Below are positions 11,876-22,284 of a stretch of DNA of 64,000 nt, piece by piece. The notes under the pieces are model-generated. The model worked only from the letters and a program-made list of their open reading frames with translations, ran no database searches and was not told where the DNA came from. The stretch spans positions 43,052,451-43,116,450 of the forward strand of contig NC_082694.2 in assembly GCF_949987515.2 (NCBI RefSeq), given 5' to 3'. Position 1 is the first letter of the stretch. Each line of letters opens with the position of its first letter. The stretch is from Delphinus delphis. Lineage: Eukaryota > Chordata > Mammalia > Artiodactyla > Delphinidae. A program made the position numbers and the translations under genes.

Positions 11876-13925
11876 GAGAGAGAGAGAAGACAGAAGCAAG
11901 AAAGGGGCTACGTAGGTACCAATCACACTGGGTATGTGGTTATCCTAGTTCTTCTTCCCCTTAGGTTCCATCATCATAGCTATGATGAATTGAACGATAT
12001 TCAGAATATCAGATTCCTTGAACAACATCAGCAAGACACAACAAGTGGTTCAAGCCCTAGTCACCGCCACTGCTGCTCAGGCCTGCTAAGCGAGGCCTCA
12101 GCAAATGGTTCCGGTCATTAGAGCAATAAATCCGGGACTCAGTGCATGACTCAGTGCATGTTCTCAGTCACTTAAGACTGCAAATTGCTGCAAGTATTTC
12201 CTGAATAATAAGGCAAAGAATACAGAAGAGAAGTACACGTGAAAAAAAAATCAGAGTTTGTCCTTTCTGCTATCCTGCCTAGAATTTCAACTACCAAACT
12301 GAATTAATTTGAATTCTTTGTTTTTTTCATCTTTTTTAAGTCGTCTTCTTCCTCTGTGATTTGAATATACTTCATCCAATATAAATGCCAATTTTGAGTT
12401 GTAACATGGAAAAAGATGTGTTCGTTAGTCATGAAACCTTGGCTCCAGCTTGCACCATCTTTCCTTGGGGAGCTAAGGATGGAAATTAGGGTCCTGCTGT
12501 TAGTTGAAGAGAGTCCTGGGTAGGAAAAAGTCAATGTACATTGTCTGCAAAAATGTCTTCTTCATAAAAGCCTCATGCTAACAATTTAGAGATAGTTATA
12601 GCATCTCAGAAAAGAATGAGAATGATGTTTCACTTTACCCACTAAAGGAAGAGATAATTCAAGTGATTTTTAACTCAGTAACTAAATGACTGTTTCACCA
12701 TAAATGCAAATTAACTGTATTAAAATACATATAATTTATTTACTCCAAACATTAGATGAAAGGTTTATTCACATAAGTAAATATAAAAAAGAAATAAAAC
12801 TCCTTAGTTCATGGCAGTGTTGCTTTATTTTTGTTTTGCTTTTACTGTAGTTGATTTAGAATTTCCTTAATGCTGTTCCTGTGACTTTGGTAGACCTTCG
12901 ATGAAGATAGCCTGATGGCTACATTTTTAAATTCCTGAATTTACACTATGGTTCTTTCAAAGATAGTCAATGCACTTACAAAAAGAAGACACTGGAATGG
13001 TTATTGGAGATGAATAAATCAGGAATGGAAAATAAGGACTGAGAAAAAATAGGAATTCAAAGATGCTAGTCATGGCGTTTATATGACTGAACTTCTAAAC
13101 TTGGCTCTCGACCTCCTGTCAGCCAACAGAAGGCCAAGCACGGGAAGTTTAAACACTCCAAATAAAAGAAGACGGGGAAAAACCCCTCACTACTTCATTA
13201 CATGAGGCAAACATTTTCCAATGACAAATTTTAGACTGAAATTTTCACTTCGGATCGTCTATGAGAAAGAGATCCTGTTTGTTCATGAGACATACTTGAT
13301 AACATTTTTACAACAAACACATGGTCATTTTATGAAATAGTACTTGGTTAAATATTTAATGCAACTGAGTAAAGATGATTCTATGAGCCAAGCTTATATG
13401 GCAAATTCTGATGATCTGATTTGTGTTAATGACAATTTTAATTTACCGAAAGTAGAGAGTACTTTATTTTTCCTAAATGGAACTTTTTTGAGCCAGGCTT
13501 TTGTTAAGAGCTAGATGGTAGAAAAATTAGATTGTACTCTCCAACCAGTGTTTGAGAAGCAAATGTCTGTACTGACTGATGGTGCACTGAAGAAAGCTCC
13601 ACGTGCTTTGGAAACCAAATGAGCAGGTGGGCAGACTGATCTTTTCTCATAAAAGTTGATGAACAATCTACCATTCTCATTTGGATTATCTGATGATCCA
13701 CTGATGCCCACACATAAGCGTTTGTTAGAAAGCCAATAAGTGTTATTACAAAAAGATTTTAGATGTGAGCCAACACTTAAGTCATAGAATTTACACTCTC
13801 ACATGGCAAAAGAAAGGATTTAGCTTAACAGCACTTTTTCTTTTGGAAAAAATGCAATGATGTTGGTGATGACAGCTTCCATTTCTACACAACACTGTAA
13901 GCTTTAGTCATAACAACGACAACAA
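11876..13925. other. Non-coding stretch, nothing recognised
   Basis: AT-rich DNA without supported exons or clear mobile elements. Open frames of 60-76 codons are isolated and lack domain features. Confidence 0.5.
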
Positions 13926-13929
13926 TGAT

Positions 13930-14190
13930 AGTAATGATAAGAGTATTATTTATTGCAAGCTTATTTGTGTATGAAGCACAAGCACAAGCACAAATTTGTG
14001 CACAAGCACAAATTTCTAGTGATTTATACATAATAACGTGTAACCTTCACAAAAAATGTAAATTAGATATTATTAGCCCCATTATACAGAGGAAAATACT
14101 AAAGTATGAATATCACACAGCAACTAAGGGTTGGAGCCCAGGCAGTCTAATTTCAAAGACTGAGTTCTTAACCACTATGCTAAAAGAGAT
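13930..14190 (-). repeat. MIR relic with a CACAAG repeat patch
   Basis: 'attagccccattatacagag' and 'ttcttaaccactatgct' mark a reverse-strand MIR. Its left part holds a local (agcaca) repeat and the 14-bp palindrome gcacaaatttgtgc at 13988-14001. A 103-codon plus frame over it is not a gene. Confidence 0.55.
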
Positions 14191-14239
14191 CAACTGTAAG
14201 AATTATAAAGGGAGAAACAAACTTATCAGTAGATAATCA

Positions 14240-14729
14240 CATGATTGTCTACATTGGAAACTCAACAGGATATCACAAATTAACCATTCTCCAGGGTTAT
14301 TTGATAAAAGATCAACAAAGGAAAATAAGCAGAGTGCTCATACGTCTGTAATAACCAACTAGGGGAAAAAAATAATATAAAAAAGATCCCATTCACAAAA
14401 TCAACAAAAACCATAGAGCATCTAGGAATAAATGTAACAAAAGATGTGCGAGACCTTCATGAATAAAACTCCAAAGCATTATGAAAGGATATAAATAAAT
14501 CTGAATAAGTTTGAAGATTAATGGGTGGAAAAACAACAGTCTATTCTAGATATAGATATAGATGTAGATATAGATGGAACCAATTCAATTCCAATTAAAC
14601 TCCCAAGCAGGACTTTTATGAAAATTGATAAATTAATTTCTAAAACTAATATGGAAAAGAGAGTCAAGACTAAAGAAGAACAAGATATGACAATATAAAG
14701 AAGACATAGTAATTAAGTAATTAAGACAG
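14240..14729 (+). mobile_element. Old L1 fragment, part 1 of 3
   Basis: Plus-sense L1 ORF2 sequence: the block near 14418-14460 translates as a diverged EHLGINVTKDVRDLHE, which corresponds to a conserved L1 ORF2 segment. It has many stops. It ends at 'taattaagacag', where the endogenous retrovirus interrupts it. The L1 reading resumes at 20870 with 'acagtgaaatatt'. A gata-type simple repeat lies near 14547-14575. Confidence 0.7.
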
Positions 14730-15129
14730 CATTGGAGGAGCACACAGAGAGGACGTGACCAGCCATTGATCCGTGAGCTAGACGCAGACAATCAGAAGCC
14801 CCTTCGCCTACCTCCCTGTCCTTTGGATATACTTTCTCCCCACCATTCCCCCAGCTGGAGCCATTTTCAAGGATGCACTATTAAGAGCGTGATGTTTTAT
14901 TGAAATCATCTGGACCTAATACATGATTGAAAGCCAGTTAAGGCCTCTATATAAATTCAAAATGGCTGGCGGTAGGCGTCGGGATTCAGTCGTCTGGTGG
15001 CCTCTCGAGACAAGCCTTGTAAGTAAGTGTTTTTGCTTATTAAACCTACCACCTCCTAGTCTGGAGTGGTCTGCCTCTTTCTTCAGTCTCTATGCCCTCT
15101 GTGTACAGGAGCCAATCTGTGAAGCAACA
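14730..15129 (+). repeat. 5' LTR of the endogenous retrovirus
   Basis: It pairs with the 3' LTR through shared landmarks in the same order: 'ggcctctatataaa' TATA region (TATATAAA at 14948-14955), 'acaagcct' then 'gtaagt', an ATTAAA polyadenylation signal at 15039-15044, and 'ctggagtgg' shortly after. The first bases no longer read TG, so the left border is set from the ACAG duplication. Confidence 0.75.
14948..14955 (+). promoter_or_regulatory. TATA box in the 5' LTR
   Basis: TATATAAA about 90 bases upstream of ATTAAA (15039-15044), the usual U3/R arrangement. The 3' LTR has the same box at 20691-20698. Confidence 0.6.
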
Positions 15130-15131
15130 GT

Positions 15132-15149
15132 TGGCATACCAGCTAGGAA
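15132..15149 (+). promoter_or_regulatory. Candidate retroviral primer binding site
   Basis: 'tggcataccagctaggaa' begins with the TGG expected for pairing to a tRNA CCA end, two bases after the inferred 5' LTR end. The matching tRNA is not determined. Confidence 0.45.
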
Positions 15150-15199
15150 ACGGGAGAAGTGGGTCTTGGGAAAGGGGTATCCACGGAGGAAATCCCGAG

Positions 15200-16700
15200 T
15201 TGGCCTTTGGCGTCTATGTGGGAAAGGGTAGCCTGTATTGAGATGCTTGTGTACTGCTGTGTGAGTACAGGGACTCCCCGAAAATGCTAGCTGGTCAAAT
15301 GCGCTTCTTCGAGGAACTGCACGGAGTGCACTGCGGCAAAGAAGGAAAACTTACGGCTGCGCAGTGGGCTGGGCTCTGATATGGGCGGTTCTGTGGTCAC
15401 TGATGCCCCAATAGAGGCAGAAGTTCGGGTTAGAAAGTTGGAAGGAGGGCTGTAGTTAGAGAAGGATGTGTGGGTGTCCACCACTCTGGCAGCTCAGGGC
15501 TGGCAGACAAGGTGGGAGAGCAGGGTAAGTGGGAGACGTCTGTGTGCTGTTTTGCAAAGCTAGAAGGAAAAAGCTGCGGTAGATTAAGGTCTAAGTGCTT
15601 GTGACAAAACCTAGTTGGGACGCCAAGAGGTGGAATCTCTGGGAAAGTGAACGGAGTCAAGAGGAGGATTGACAGAAACAGATGAAACGCCCTGTACCTT
15701 CAGACCGCTAATAGGAAAGCGAAACCACAGCACGTAAAGACCACCCCAGCCAGTGGGGCAGCTCCCAATTCCGAAACGTTCATTGTAGGAGAGTATACTC
15801 TCACTGAGCTTGTGGATATAGCTGCCAAGTTACAGCGAAAAACCAGGGAAAGCATCCAGGTGTGGTTAATACAGCTATGGGCTACAGGGGCGATGGCATT
15901 TCTCTGGCCCAGCAGGAGGCAGAGAAAAAGCAACATCACCACACACCCCGCCCTCCAACAGGGGAGGGGGGGCGGGACGGGAGCGGCGGCGGGGTGGGGG
16001 GGGGATGAGCGTGGGGGGTGGAGTTTCAAGATACTCACTCCCTTAGAGACTGGATTATTCTAGCCTGCAGGGAGGCTTGACCCACTGAGGGGATCTCCCT
16101 GGGTATGTGGGACTCTGGAAGTCTGTAGAGGAGGTACAACAAATTCTTAGGGAGTTGGAAATGAGACAGTGCCATAGATGGCCTTGTCTTTGAAAACCCT
16201 GATCTGATTGGGCCTCATTCACTGCTGGAATGACAGCCTAGCATGGGACACTGATACCATGCCTAGCTCAGTCATGGGCAAGACATTTATGATGTTGGGC
16301 AATCAGTTGCTGATCTGGGAGAAACTGACAAATCCTGGGAATGGGGACAGGCTGTGGGAAAGACCCAAGACAGGAAGCTCAAAAGCCAAAAGGCTGTCCC
16401 AAACTGCTGTAAAGGGTCCTGTAAAAGTAACCTGGAAGCAAATGTGCTTTGACCTCATGGCTGCAGAATCGCACCTGAAAAGATAGACTGGCCACCCAGT
16501 GCTGTATTGGTCAGCCTGTGGCTGATCTTAAAACCTGAACAACCGTTCAGACCTGCCCCACCTGCCCTACCACCCCTGATACCTCACCTGCTCCAGCTGA
16601 GGCTTCCGAGATAGTGCCCTATTCAGGGTGGGTGCCTCCCATACCCCAGTTACAGGATGCAAGCCAGGATTGCCCCCAGCTGAGGGCCATTGGAGGCAAC
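15200..16700 (+). pseudogene. Degraded gag region of the retrovirus
   Basis: By position between the primer site and the protease remnant this should be leader and gag. Open pieces at 15812-16063 and 16208-16486 (plus strand) are separated by stops and shifts. I cannot align them to named gag domains by eye, so the assignment rests on order alone. A G-rich tract at 15959-16021 interrupts the region and looks like a later expansion. Confidence 0.5.
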
Positions 16701-16754
16701 TGGAGACCTCATGTTGAGCTTACAATTTGTTGGTCTCCCCAGAATAAACAAAAG

Positions 16755-16790
16755 GTGACTGCTCTGGTTGATAGTAGGAGCTGAATGCAC
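16755..16790 (+). pseudogene. Retroviral protease active-site remnant
   Basis: The plus frame reads VTALVDSRS and then a stop. Retroviral aspartic proteases have a LVDSGA-type active site. Here the aspartate is kept, but the glycine is replaced by arginine and the frame ends at once, so no active enzyme can be made. Confidence 0.6.
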
Positions 16791-16920
16791 TCTAGTGCAT
16801 AGTAGCTCTCAGATTTTTAGCCTTGTCTTTGCCGTCTATGATTAGAGAGGGCAAACGGTTATTGTCAGGAGGGTCCCTTTGACACTGAAAATTGGGTGTT
16901 CTCCCCCATGAGAAGAGGAG

Positions 16921-17043
16921 GTACCAGAGAACATATGGGGCATTAAAACCCCACAAGGTCAAACAAACTCTGTACCAGAGAGTTTTTCTCCAGTACCAGA
17001 GAACATATTGGGCATTAAAACCCCACAAGGTCCAACAAACTCC
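16921..17043 (+). repeat. 72-bp tandem duplication inside pol
   Basis: 'gtaccagagaacatat' occurs at 16921 and again at 16993, each followed by 'gggcattaaaaccccacaag' and 'caacaaactc'-type sequence, giving two copies 72 bp apart with a few differences. It lies between the protease and reverse-transcriptase remnants. Confidence 0.85.
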
Positions 17044-17279
17044 GCAAACTGCTATAGGTGAATTCTGTTTCTGGGTTAGAATAATTAAACCAGTGCTGAG
17101 GGAAAATGCGAAGAGGGAACCAGTAAGTCTACTGCCCTCATGAAAAATCTGAACTGTCAAACCATATAAATTGCCTGAGGAGCATAAGGAAATAGGAGAA
17201 ACTACCCAAGAACTGCACCAAGTGTGTAGGTATTACACACCCTGCCTGTATTGCCTTTAATAGCCTGGTATAGCTGGTC

Positions 17280-17930
17280 AGAAAGTCAGATGGCCTGTGG
17301 CAGATGACCATGGACTGCCTAGAATTGAGCATGGGGCTGTGCCCAACGTGGTCTCCCTCTTAGATACTTTGGCCACAGTGCTAGGAGTGCACCATGCTTT
17401 ACTGGACTTAGCAAATGGTTTTTCAGTATACCTCTGGTGGCTGGATCATAAGATCAATTTGCCTTCATGTGGGAGGGGCAACAATGGACTTTTCAAGTGC
17501 TTCCCCAAGGCAACATGCACAACCCCACAGCATGTCACAGGATGGTAGCCCAAGATCTGTCCCTGCTCTCCTCGCATCAGTAAAGTGGCTCACTACATCA
17601 GTAATGTAAGGTTAACATGTGAAGACTTTCTTCTGATGCAGGGCTGTCTGCAGACTTTGCTGGCACACCTGCAAGGGAGGGGGTAAACCCATGGAAAATT
17701 CAAGGTCCAGGCAGCAACATCAGGTTTTGGGGAGTCATTTAGTTGGGTAAGATGCACATTGTCCCAGAAGCTGTAATTGACAAGGTACAAGCCTATCCGA
17801 CCACTAAAAACGTGAAAGAAGTACAAGTTTTTGTAGGGATGTGGAGGGTTCAGGGGACTCTTATTCCCCACCTGGCACAGTGCCTTCCTCCCTTACACCA
17901 CATGCTAAAGAAAGGGCATGTGTAGGACTA
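17280..17930 (+). pseudogene. Reverse transcriptase remnant of the retrovirus
   Basis: The early palm region is seen near 17299-17350, where adjacent frames carry WRMTMDCLE-like and, near 17488-17560, WTFQVLPQGN-like segments typical of retroviral reverse transcriptase. The open piece at 17743-17925 (KMHIVPEAVIDKVQAYP) corresponds to the end of the polymerase domain and the connection. The catalytic aspartate pair region near 17590-17615 is broken by a stop (Q-stop in place of an intact motif). Several frame changes separate the pieces. Plus orientation agrees with the LTRs. Confidence 0.75.
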
Positions 17931-18660
17931 GGGATCTGAACAGGAAGTCGCCTTTGAGAAGGCAGAAGTACTAGAGAAAGCAGATTAAAGCTCTGGGTAT
18001 CTCCCGAGCAGCTAGATGTCTCTTTGTGAACTGGGCACTGTGGCAGAGACAACAGGAGAGTGTACCCCTAGAATTTTGTGGTCCCAGTTCTAGGAGGGGG
18101 CAGGAACCTGATATACCCCCATAGAACGACAGCTTCTGGCAGTGTACACAGCTTTCCTGCAGGGAGAGCCTCTCACAAAGGAACAGCATATCATGGTAAG
18201 AACTTCTTATCAAGGTGTAGGTTGAGAATATGTTCTATCAACCCACCTCTGCCATGGCTCAGACTTCCATGCTAAGCAGTATGTGTATTTATAGCAGAAG
18301 AGTGCTCTGTCCAAGCCCACTGTCCCAATAAATGGTGCTGCTAGGCCCTGAAGTCTGTAGATCCTCCAGATGTTCCTGTGGCAGCCCCTGCAGCCTGTAT
18401 AGAGAGTAGGGGAAATTTCTGCTGATGCCCCATATACAGATGGGTCTAGTTGGGGCAACCCACCCACATAGACTGCAGTCACTATTCTGCCCATTGCTGA
18501 CACCATCTGGATTGAAACAGGAACAAACCACAGCAGCCAATGGGCTGAACTCTGAGCAGTTTGGCTGATGATCACTCATAAGCCCTGACCATTGACCCAC
18601 TGCACTGACAGTGGGCTGTTTCGTAGAGATTAACCCTGTAGCTTGGGCCATGGGAGGATG
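17931..18660 (+). pseudogene. RNase H / connection remnant
   Basis: At about 18123 the frame reads ERQLLAVYTAFLQGEPL, and at 18432-18455 YTDGSSWG, matching the start of the retroviral RNase H domain with its first catalytic aspartate. Intervening stops break the frame. Confidence 0.6.
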
Positions 18661-18959
18661 AGGGGTGAATGATCAGGGGTAAGCCCTTGTGGGGTCAGGA
18701 TATGTGGACAGACATTTGGGCAAGAGCCTGAGGCCGTCCTCACTGTCCTCCATGTTGCAGCTCCTAAGGCACTGCACCCCTGGCAATCAAGAAACTGATA
18801 CCCTAGACTGGATACTCTAGCAACTGACCCTTCAGTAGACACAGCTGACTGGATGCATTGAAAAGGCACCCAGCATAGCACCTGGGTGGATGGCATATTG
18901 CCAAGAATGTGAGGTTGCCCTTGAAATACAATGACTTGGTCAATGCACTAATAGCATAT

Positions 18960-19830
18960 CCTGTGTGTTCTAAACAACAGCCAAGGCAACTACCAAAGGA
19001 GTCTGGGGCCACCCACCGAAGTTCCCAACAGGCGAGGGATTGGCAGATTATAATGGCCCCCTCCCTTTGAGCAAAGTTTCTCAATCTTAGTCTGTGTGAA
19101 CACTGTCTGGCCTAGCCCGGGCTGCCACGGCTGGGGACTAGAGAAGCTGAGTACCATATATGAATCCCCTCATCAAGTAGATGGTGATGGGGGGTCACAT
19201 TTCAAAGGTCATGATGTGAACTGGACAAAAAAAAAAACCCATGACATTGAATTAGGGTTCCACAAACAGCAGCGTTGGTAGAAAGGAAGAATGAAATATG
19301 AAAGCAACAGATTAAATTTCTAACAGAGGAAACTATCTTGGTGGGGTGTTCTAAAGTACTATCCCAGGTTTTAATACATTTGAATGATCAGCCAGTAGGG
19401 CCTGTTGCCCCAAATGCCAGACTGGGTACCCCTACCCACGTCGAGACAGTCAATACCACAAAGGTATGGAAGTCATGGGAGACAGTCCCAACCCTCACCA
19501 TGGATCAACATGCTATGCTGCTAAGAACACTAAGTCCCATTATGCCTGGTGAAGGTGTTATCTACTGGAATGTGCATATGGGACCTCCCACCAGGGTGGG
19601 TGAATTACTCCAAAGCCCTGGGTGAGGGGGAACGACTCAACCTCTATTGGGATACCATTGTCCTGCTGCAAACCAGAGCTGTTGAAGTGCACTATACCTG
19701 AAGTGGAACACACACCACTGGAAGAGGGGAGAGAGTGGGGTCCTGGTCTGGCATATCCCACCCCAGTCCATCTCCTCACGCCTGACAGTGTTGCCTCCCC
19801 TGGCCGTGTATGATATGCACCACAAGGTCA
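18960..19830 (+). pseudogene. Integrase remnant
   Basis: A DWQIIMAPSL-like piece lies at about 19036-19066, and GSHFKG at 19192-19209, fitting the catalytic core order of retroviral integrases (GSHF follows the second acidic residue). The glutamate-bearing third segment would fall near 19250-19295, where stops occur. The piece after 19338 may be the C-terminal domain. Confidence 0.55.
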
Positions 19831-19839
19831 AGTTCCTAA

Positions 19840-20415
19840 AGCTGCCAACCTTCTTCTCAAGGTTAGGTGGACACATTCTGTTTTCCACTGGTGTGATCAT
19901 CTGGCTGCTGTCTTTGTTCCCTCCACTGGCCTGGAAGACAGCATAGCACACATAGAAGTTCTTACTAATTCACCCAGCAAGCCTTAAAAGATAGCCAACA
20001 AAGCCTGTCCTTAACACTGAAATGTGTCTCACGAGAAAAGTCCTCCAGAGTAGGATGGGCTTGGACATTATTACTGCTTTGCAAAGAGTCACCTGTGCCT
20101 TTATCCAAACAGATTCATATTTGAGTCTGCTATAGGTGTCATCTTTTATTAAATTACATAGGAACATAAGCAAACGCCTTGACTGATGCAGCCCCCAGTC
20201 CAAGGGGGGTTGGATTAATAAATTAGTGGTTTGGACCATGGGGCTCCTGGTGGAAAAAATTGTTACTTCTCCTAGGTATCAGTTTCTTCATTTGCGTTTT
20301 CTCTTGCGTTTTGCTTCTGTTACTATTGTGGTATCTGCCTCCAGGGCAGCCAGATAGCCACTGAACAAGCCACCTCCATGCTAGTGGAACTCCTTGCTGA
20401 CCTCTCGGGGCACAT
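19840..20415 (+). pseudogene. Short env transmembrane remnant
   Basis: Only the transmembrane end of env is recognisable: LDIITALQRVTC at 20061-20096 resembles the region before the conserved cysteines of class I retroviral transmembrane proteins. A hydrophobic stretch follows near 20260-20340. Only about 230 bp separates the integrase remnant from this motif, so the surface subunit is essentially deleted. Confidence 0.55.
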
Positions 20416-20416
20416 T

Positions 20417-20430
20417 GAGGAAGAGGGGGG
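20417..20430 (+). promoter_or_regulatory. Polypurine tract
   Basis: 'gaggaagagggggg' lies directly before the TGTGTAGG start of the 3' LTR, where the plus-strand primer of a retrovirus is expected. Confidence 0.65.
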
Positions 20431-20869
20431 TGTGTAGGATTGTAGGAGCCAATCATGAGTTGTGGAGTCTTGGAGGAGGTCATCCTGGTGTGACCTGGTG
20501 TGACTGCTGGTTGACCCACAAGTTGGACCTGGGTGATTGGAGGCTCCTTACCCCCTCCCCTGTCCTTAGAATGAACATTCTGCTCATTGTTCCCACAGTG
20601 GAAGCTGTTTTCAGAGCTGCAGTCTTGAGAGAGCAATGTGTTGTTGAGACCGTATGGACAGTATACTTGACTGAACCCTGTTAGGGCCTCTATATAAACT
20701 TTTAAGATTAAGGTGAGCTGGTGCAGAGATCTATTCATCTTGCAGCTGCCCAAAACAAGCCTCGTAAGTTCCTGTAACTATTAAAACTACCACCTACCAA
20801 TCTGGAGTGGCCTTCCTCTTTCTTTGGTCTTTCCATGTCCTTCTTGTGCAGGGAGCAGTATTCAAACCA
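20431..20869 (+). repeat. 3' LTR of the endogenous retrovirus
   Basis: It starts with TG after the polypurine tract, has TATATAAA at 20691-20698 and ATTAAA at 20780-20785, and ends in CA at 20869, followed by the ACAG duplication. Its middle is clearly different from the 5' LTR, and alignment by eye holds mainly in the promoter and R/U5 part. Confidence 0.75.
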
Positions 20870-21151
20870 ACAGTGAAATATTAGCCTCAACAAATCAATG
20901 AACCAGAAGAGATCTAAAAACACAGATGCATGTGTGTACACATGTGTATGTATATAAACTTGATAAATAGCAGGTGAAACTATGAATAATTGCAGAAGGA
21001 TGGGCTATTCAATAAATAATTCTGGAATGTAATGGAAAAAAATTTGATTCCTACCTTATAAAACACAAAAAAGATATAGCTGATTAGATACACATAAATA
21101 ATACAATTTAAAAATGCTTAGAATAAATAGAAAATTATAGTTTGAGGGTAA
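20870..21151 (+). mobile_element. Old L1 fragment, part 2 of 3
   Basis: It continues the L1 ORF2 sequence that stops at 14729: 'acagtgaaatattagcctc' and 'caaatcaatgaaccagaag' correspond to the usual ORF2 order, followed by 'gattcctaccttataaaaca'. It is interrupted at about 21151 by the younger minus-strand L1. Confidence 0.65.
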
Positions 21152-21987
21152 AAAGACTTTTGAGGCATAGTTGATATCCAATATTAAGTTTCAGGTGAAC
21201 AACATAGGGATTCACAATTTTTAAAGGTTTTAGTCCATTTCTAGTTGTTATAAAATACTGGCCACATTCCCTGTATTGTATAATATAATCACTGAAGCTT
21301 ATTTATATCAAAGAGTGTTCTGCCTATGTTTGCCTCTAAGAGTTTTATAGTAACCGGCCTTACATTTAGGTCTTTAATCCATTTTGAGTTAATTTTTGTC
21401 TATGGTGTTAGAGGGTGTTGTAATTTCATTCTTTTACATGTACCTGTCCAGTTTTCTCAGCACCACTTATTGAAGAGACTGTCATTTCTTCATTGTATAT
21501 TCTTCCCTCCTTTGTCATAGATTAATTGACCATAATTGCATGGATTTATTTCTGGGCTCTCTATTCTATTCCATTGATCTATGTGTCTATTTTTATGCCA
21601 GTATAATACTGTTTTGATTACTGTAGCTTTCTAATATAGTCTAAAGCCAGGAAGTGTAATTCCTCCAGCCCTGTTCTTCTTTCTCAAGATTTTATTGACT
21701 ATTAGAGGTCTTTTGTGTTTGCATACAAATTTTAAAATTACTTGTTCTAGTTCGGTGAAAAATGCCACTGATGTTTTGATAGAGATTGCATTAAATCTAT
21801 AGATTGCCTTGGATTGGATGGTCAGTATTGACACTATTAATTCTTCTAATCCATGAACACAGTATATCTTTCCATCTGTTTGTGTCATCTTCAATTTCTT
21901 TCTTTAATGTCTTATAGTTTTTGGAGTACAGGACCTTTGCCTCCTAAGGTATGTTTCTTCCAAGGTATTTTAGTATTCTTAATGCAA

Positions 21988-22284
21988 TTATAAATGAGAT
22001 TGTCTCCTTAATTTCTCCTTCTGCCAATTCATTGCTAGCATATAGAAATTTAACAGATCTTTGTATATTTTGTGTCCTGTGAATTTACTGAATTTATTGA
22101 TGAGTTCTAGTAGTTTTTTGTTGGCACCTTGAGGAGTTTCCCTGTATAGTATCATGTCTTCTGCAAACAATGACAGCTTTACTTCTTCCTTTCCAATTTG
22201 GATTCTTTTATTTCTTTTTCTTATCTCTTGGCTGTGATGAGGACTGCCAATACTATGTTGAATTAAAGTGGTGAGAGTGGGCAT
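21988..22284 (-). pseudogene. L1 ORF2 reverse transcriptase fragment, FAED motif
   Basis: This 98-codon frame of the minus-strand L1 covers the reverse-transcriptase catalytic area. It reads SLFAEDMILY, where L1 enzymes have FADD at the active site, so the first catalytic aspartate is replaced by glutamate. Downstream KLLELINKFSKFTGHKI is a normal L1 segment. The frame is open but isolated between stops in the neighbouring parts of ORF2. Confidence 0.75.

Larger units (their letters stand above)
14730..20869 (+). mobile_element. Endogenous retrovirus, class I type, defective
   Basis: A 6.1-kb provirus with two LTRs, a primer-site-like sequence after the 5' LTR, a polypurine tract before the 3' LTR, and pol-derived sequence in the expected order between them. 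A 4-bp duplication ACAG (14726-14729 and 20870-20873) lies where a single old L1 sequence is split. All reading frames carry many stops and shifts. A nearly complete env surface region is missing. The LTRs differ strongly from each other, indicating an old insertion. It cannot be expressed as intact proteins. The class I assignment rests on the 4-bp duplication and on the type of pol and transmembrane motifs, so it is an inference. Confidence 0.85.

Noticed and set aside
13975..14015. Short direct repeats resembling a CRISPR-like array
   Set aside because: The units are six bases (agcaca) and contiguous, with no spacers, in a mammalian MIR relic.
16792..17160. 122-codon minus-strand frame with an internal repeated peptide
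   Set aside because: The peptide repeat is the antisense reading of the 72-bp duplication in the retroviral pol. There is no other support for a gene.
20223..20753. 176-codon minus-strand open frame
   Set aside because: It spans the env remnant, polypurine tract and 3' LTR antisense to the provirus and has no recognisable domain.
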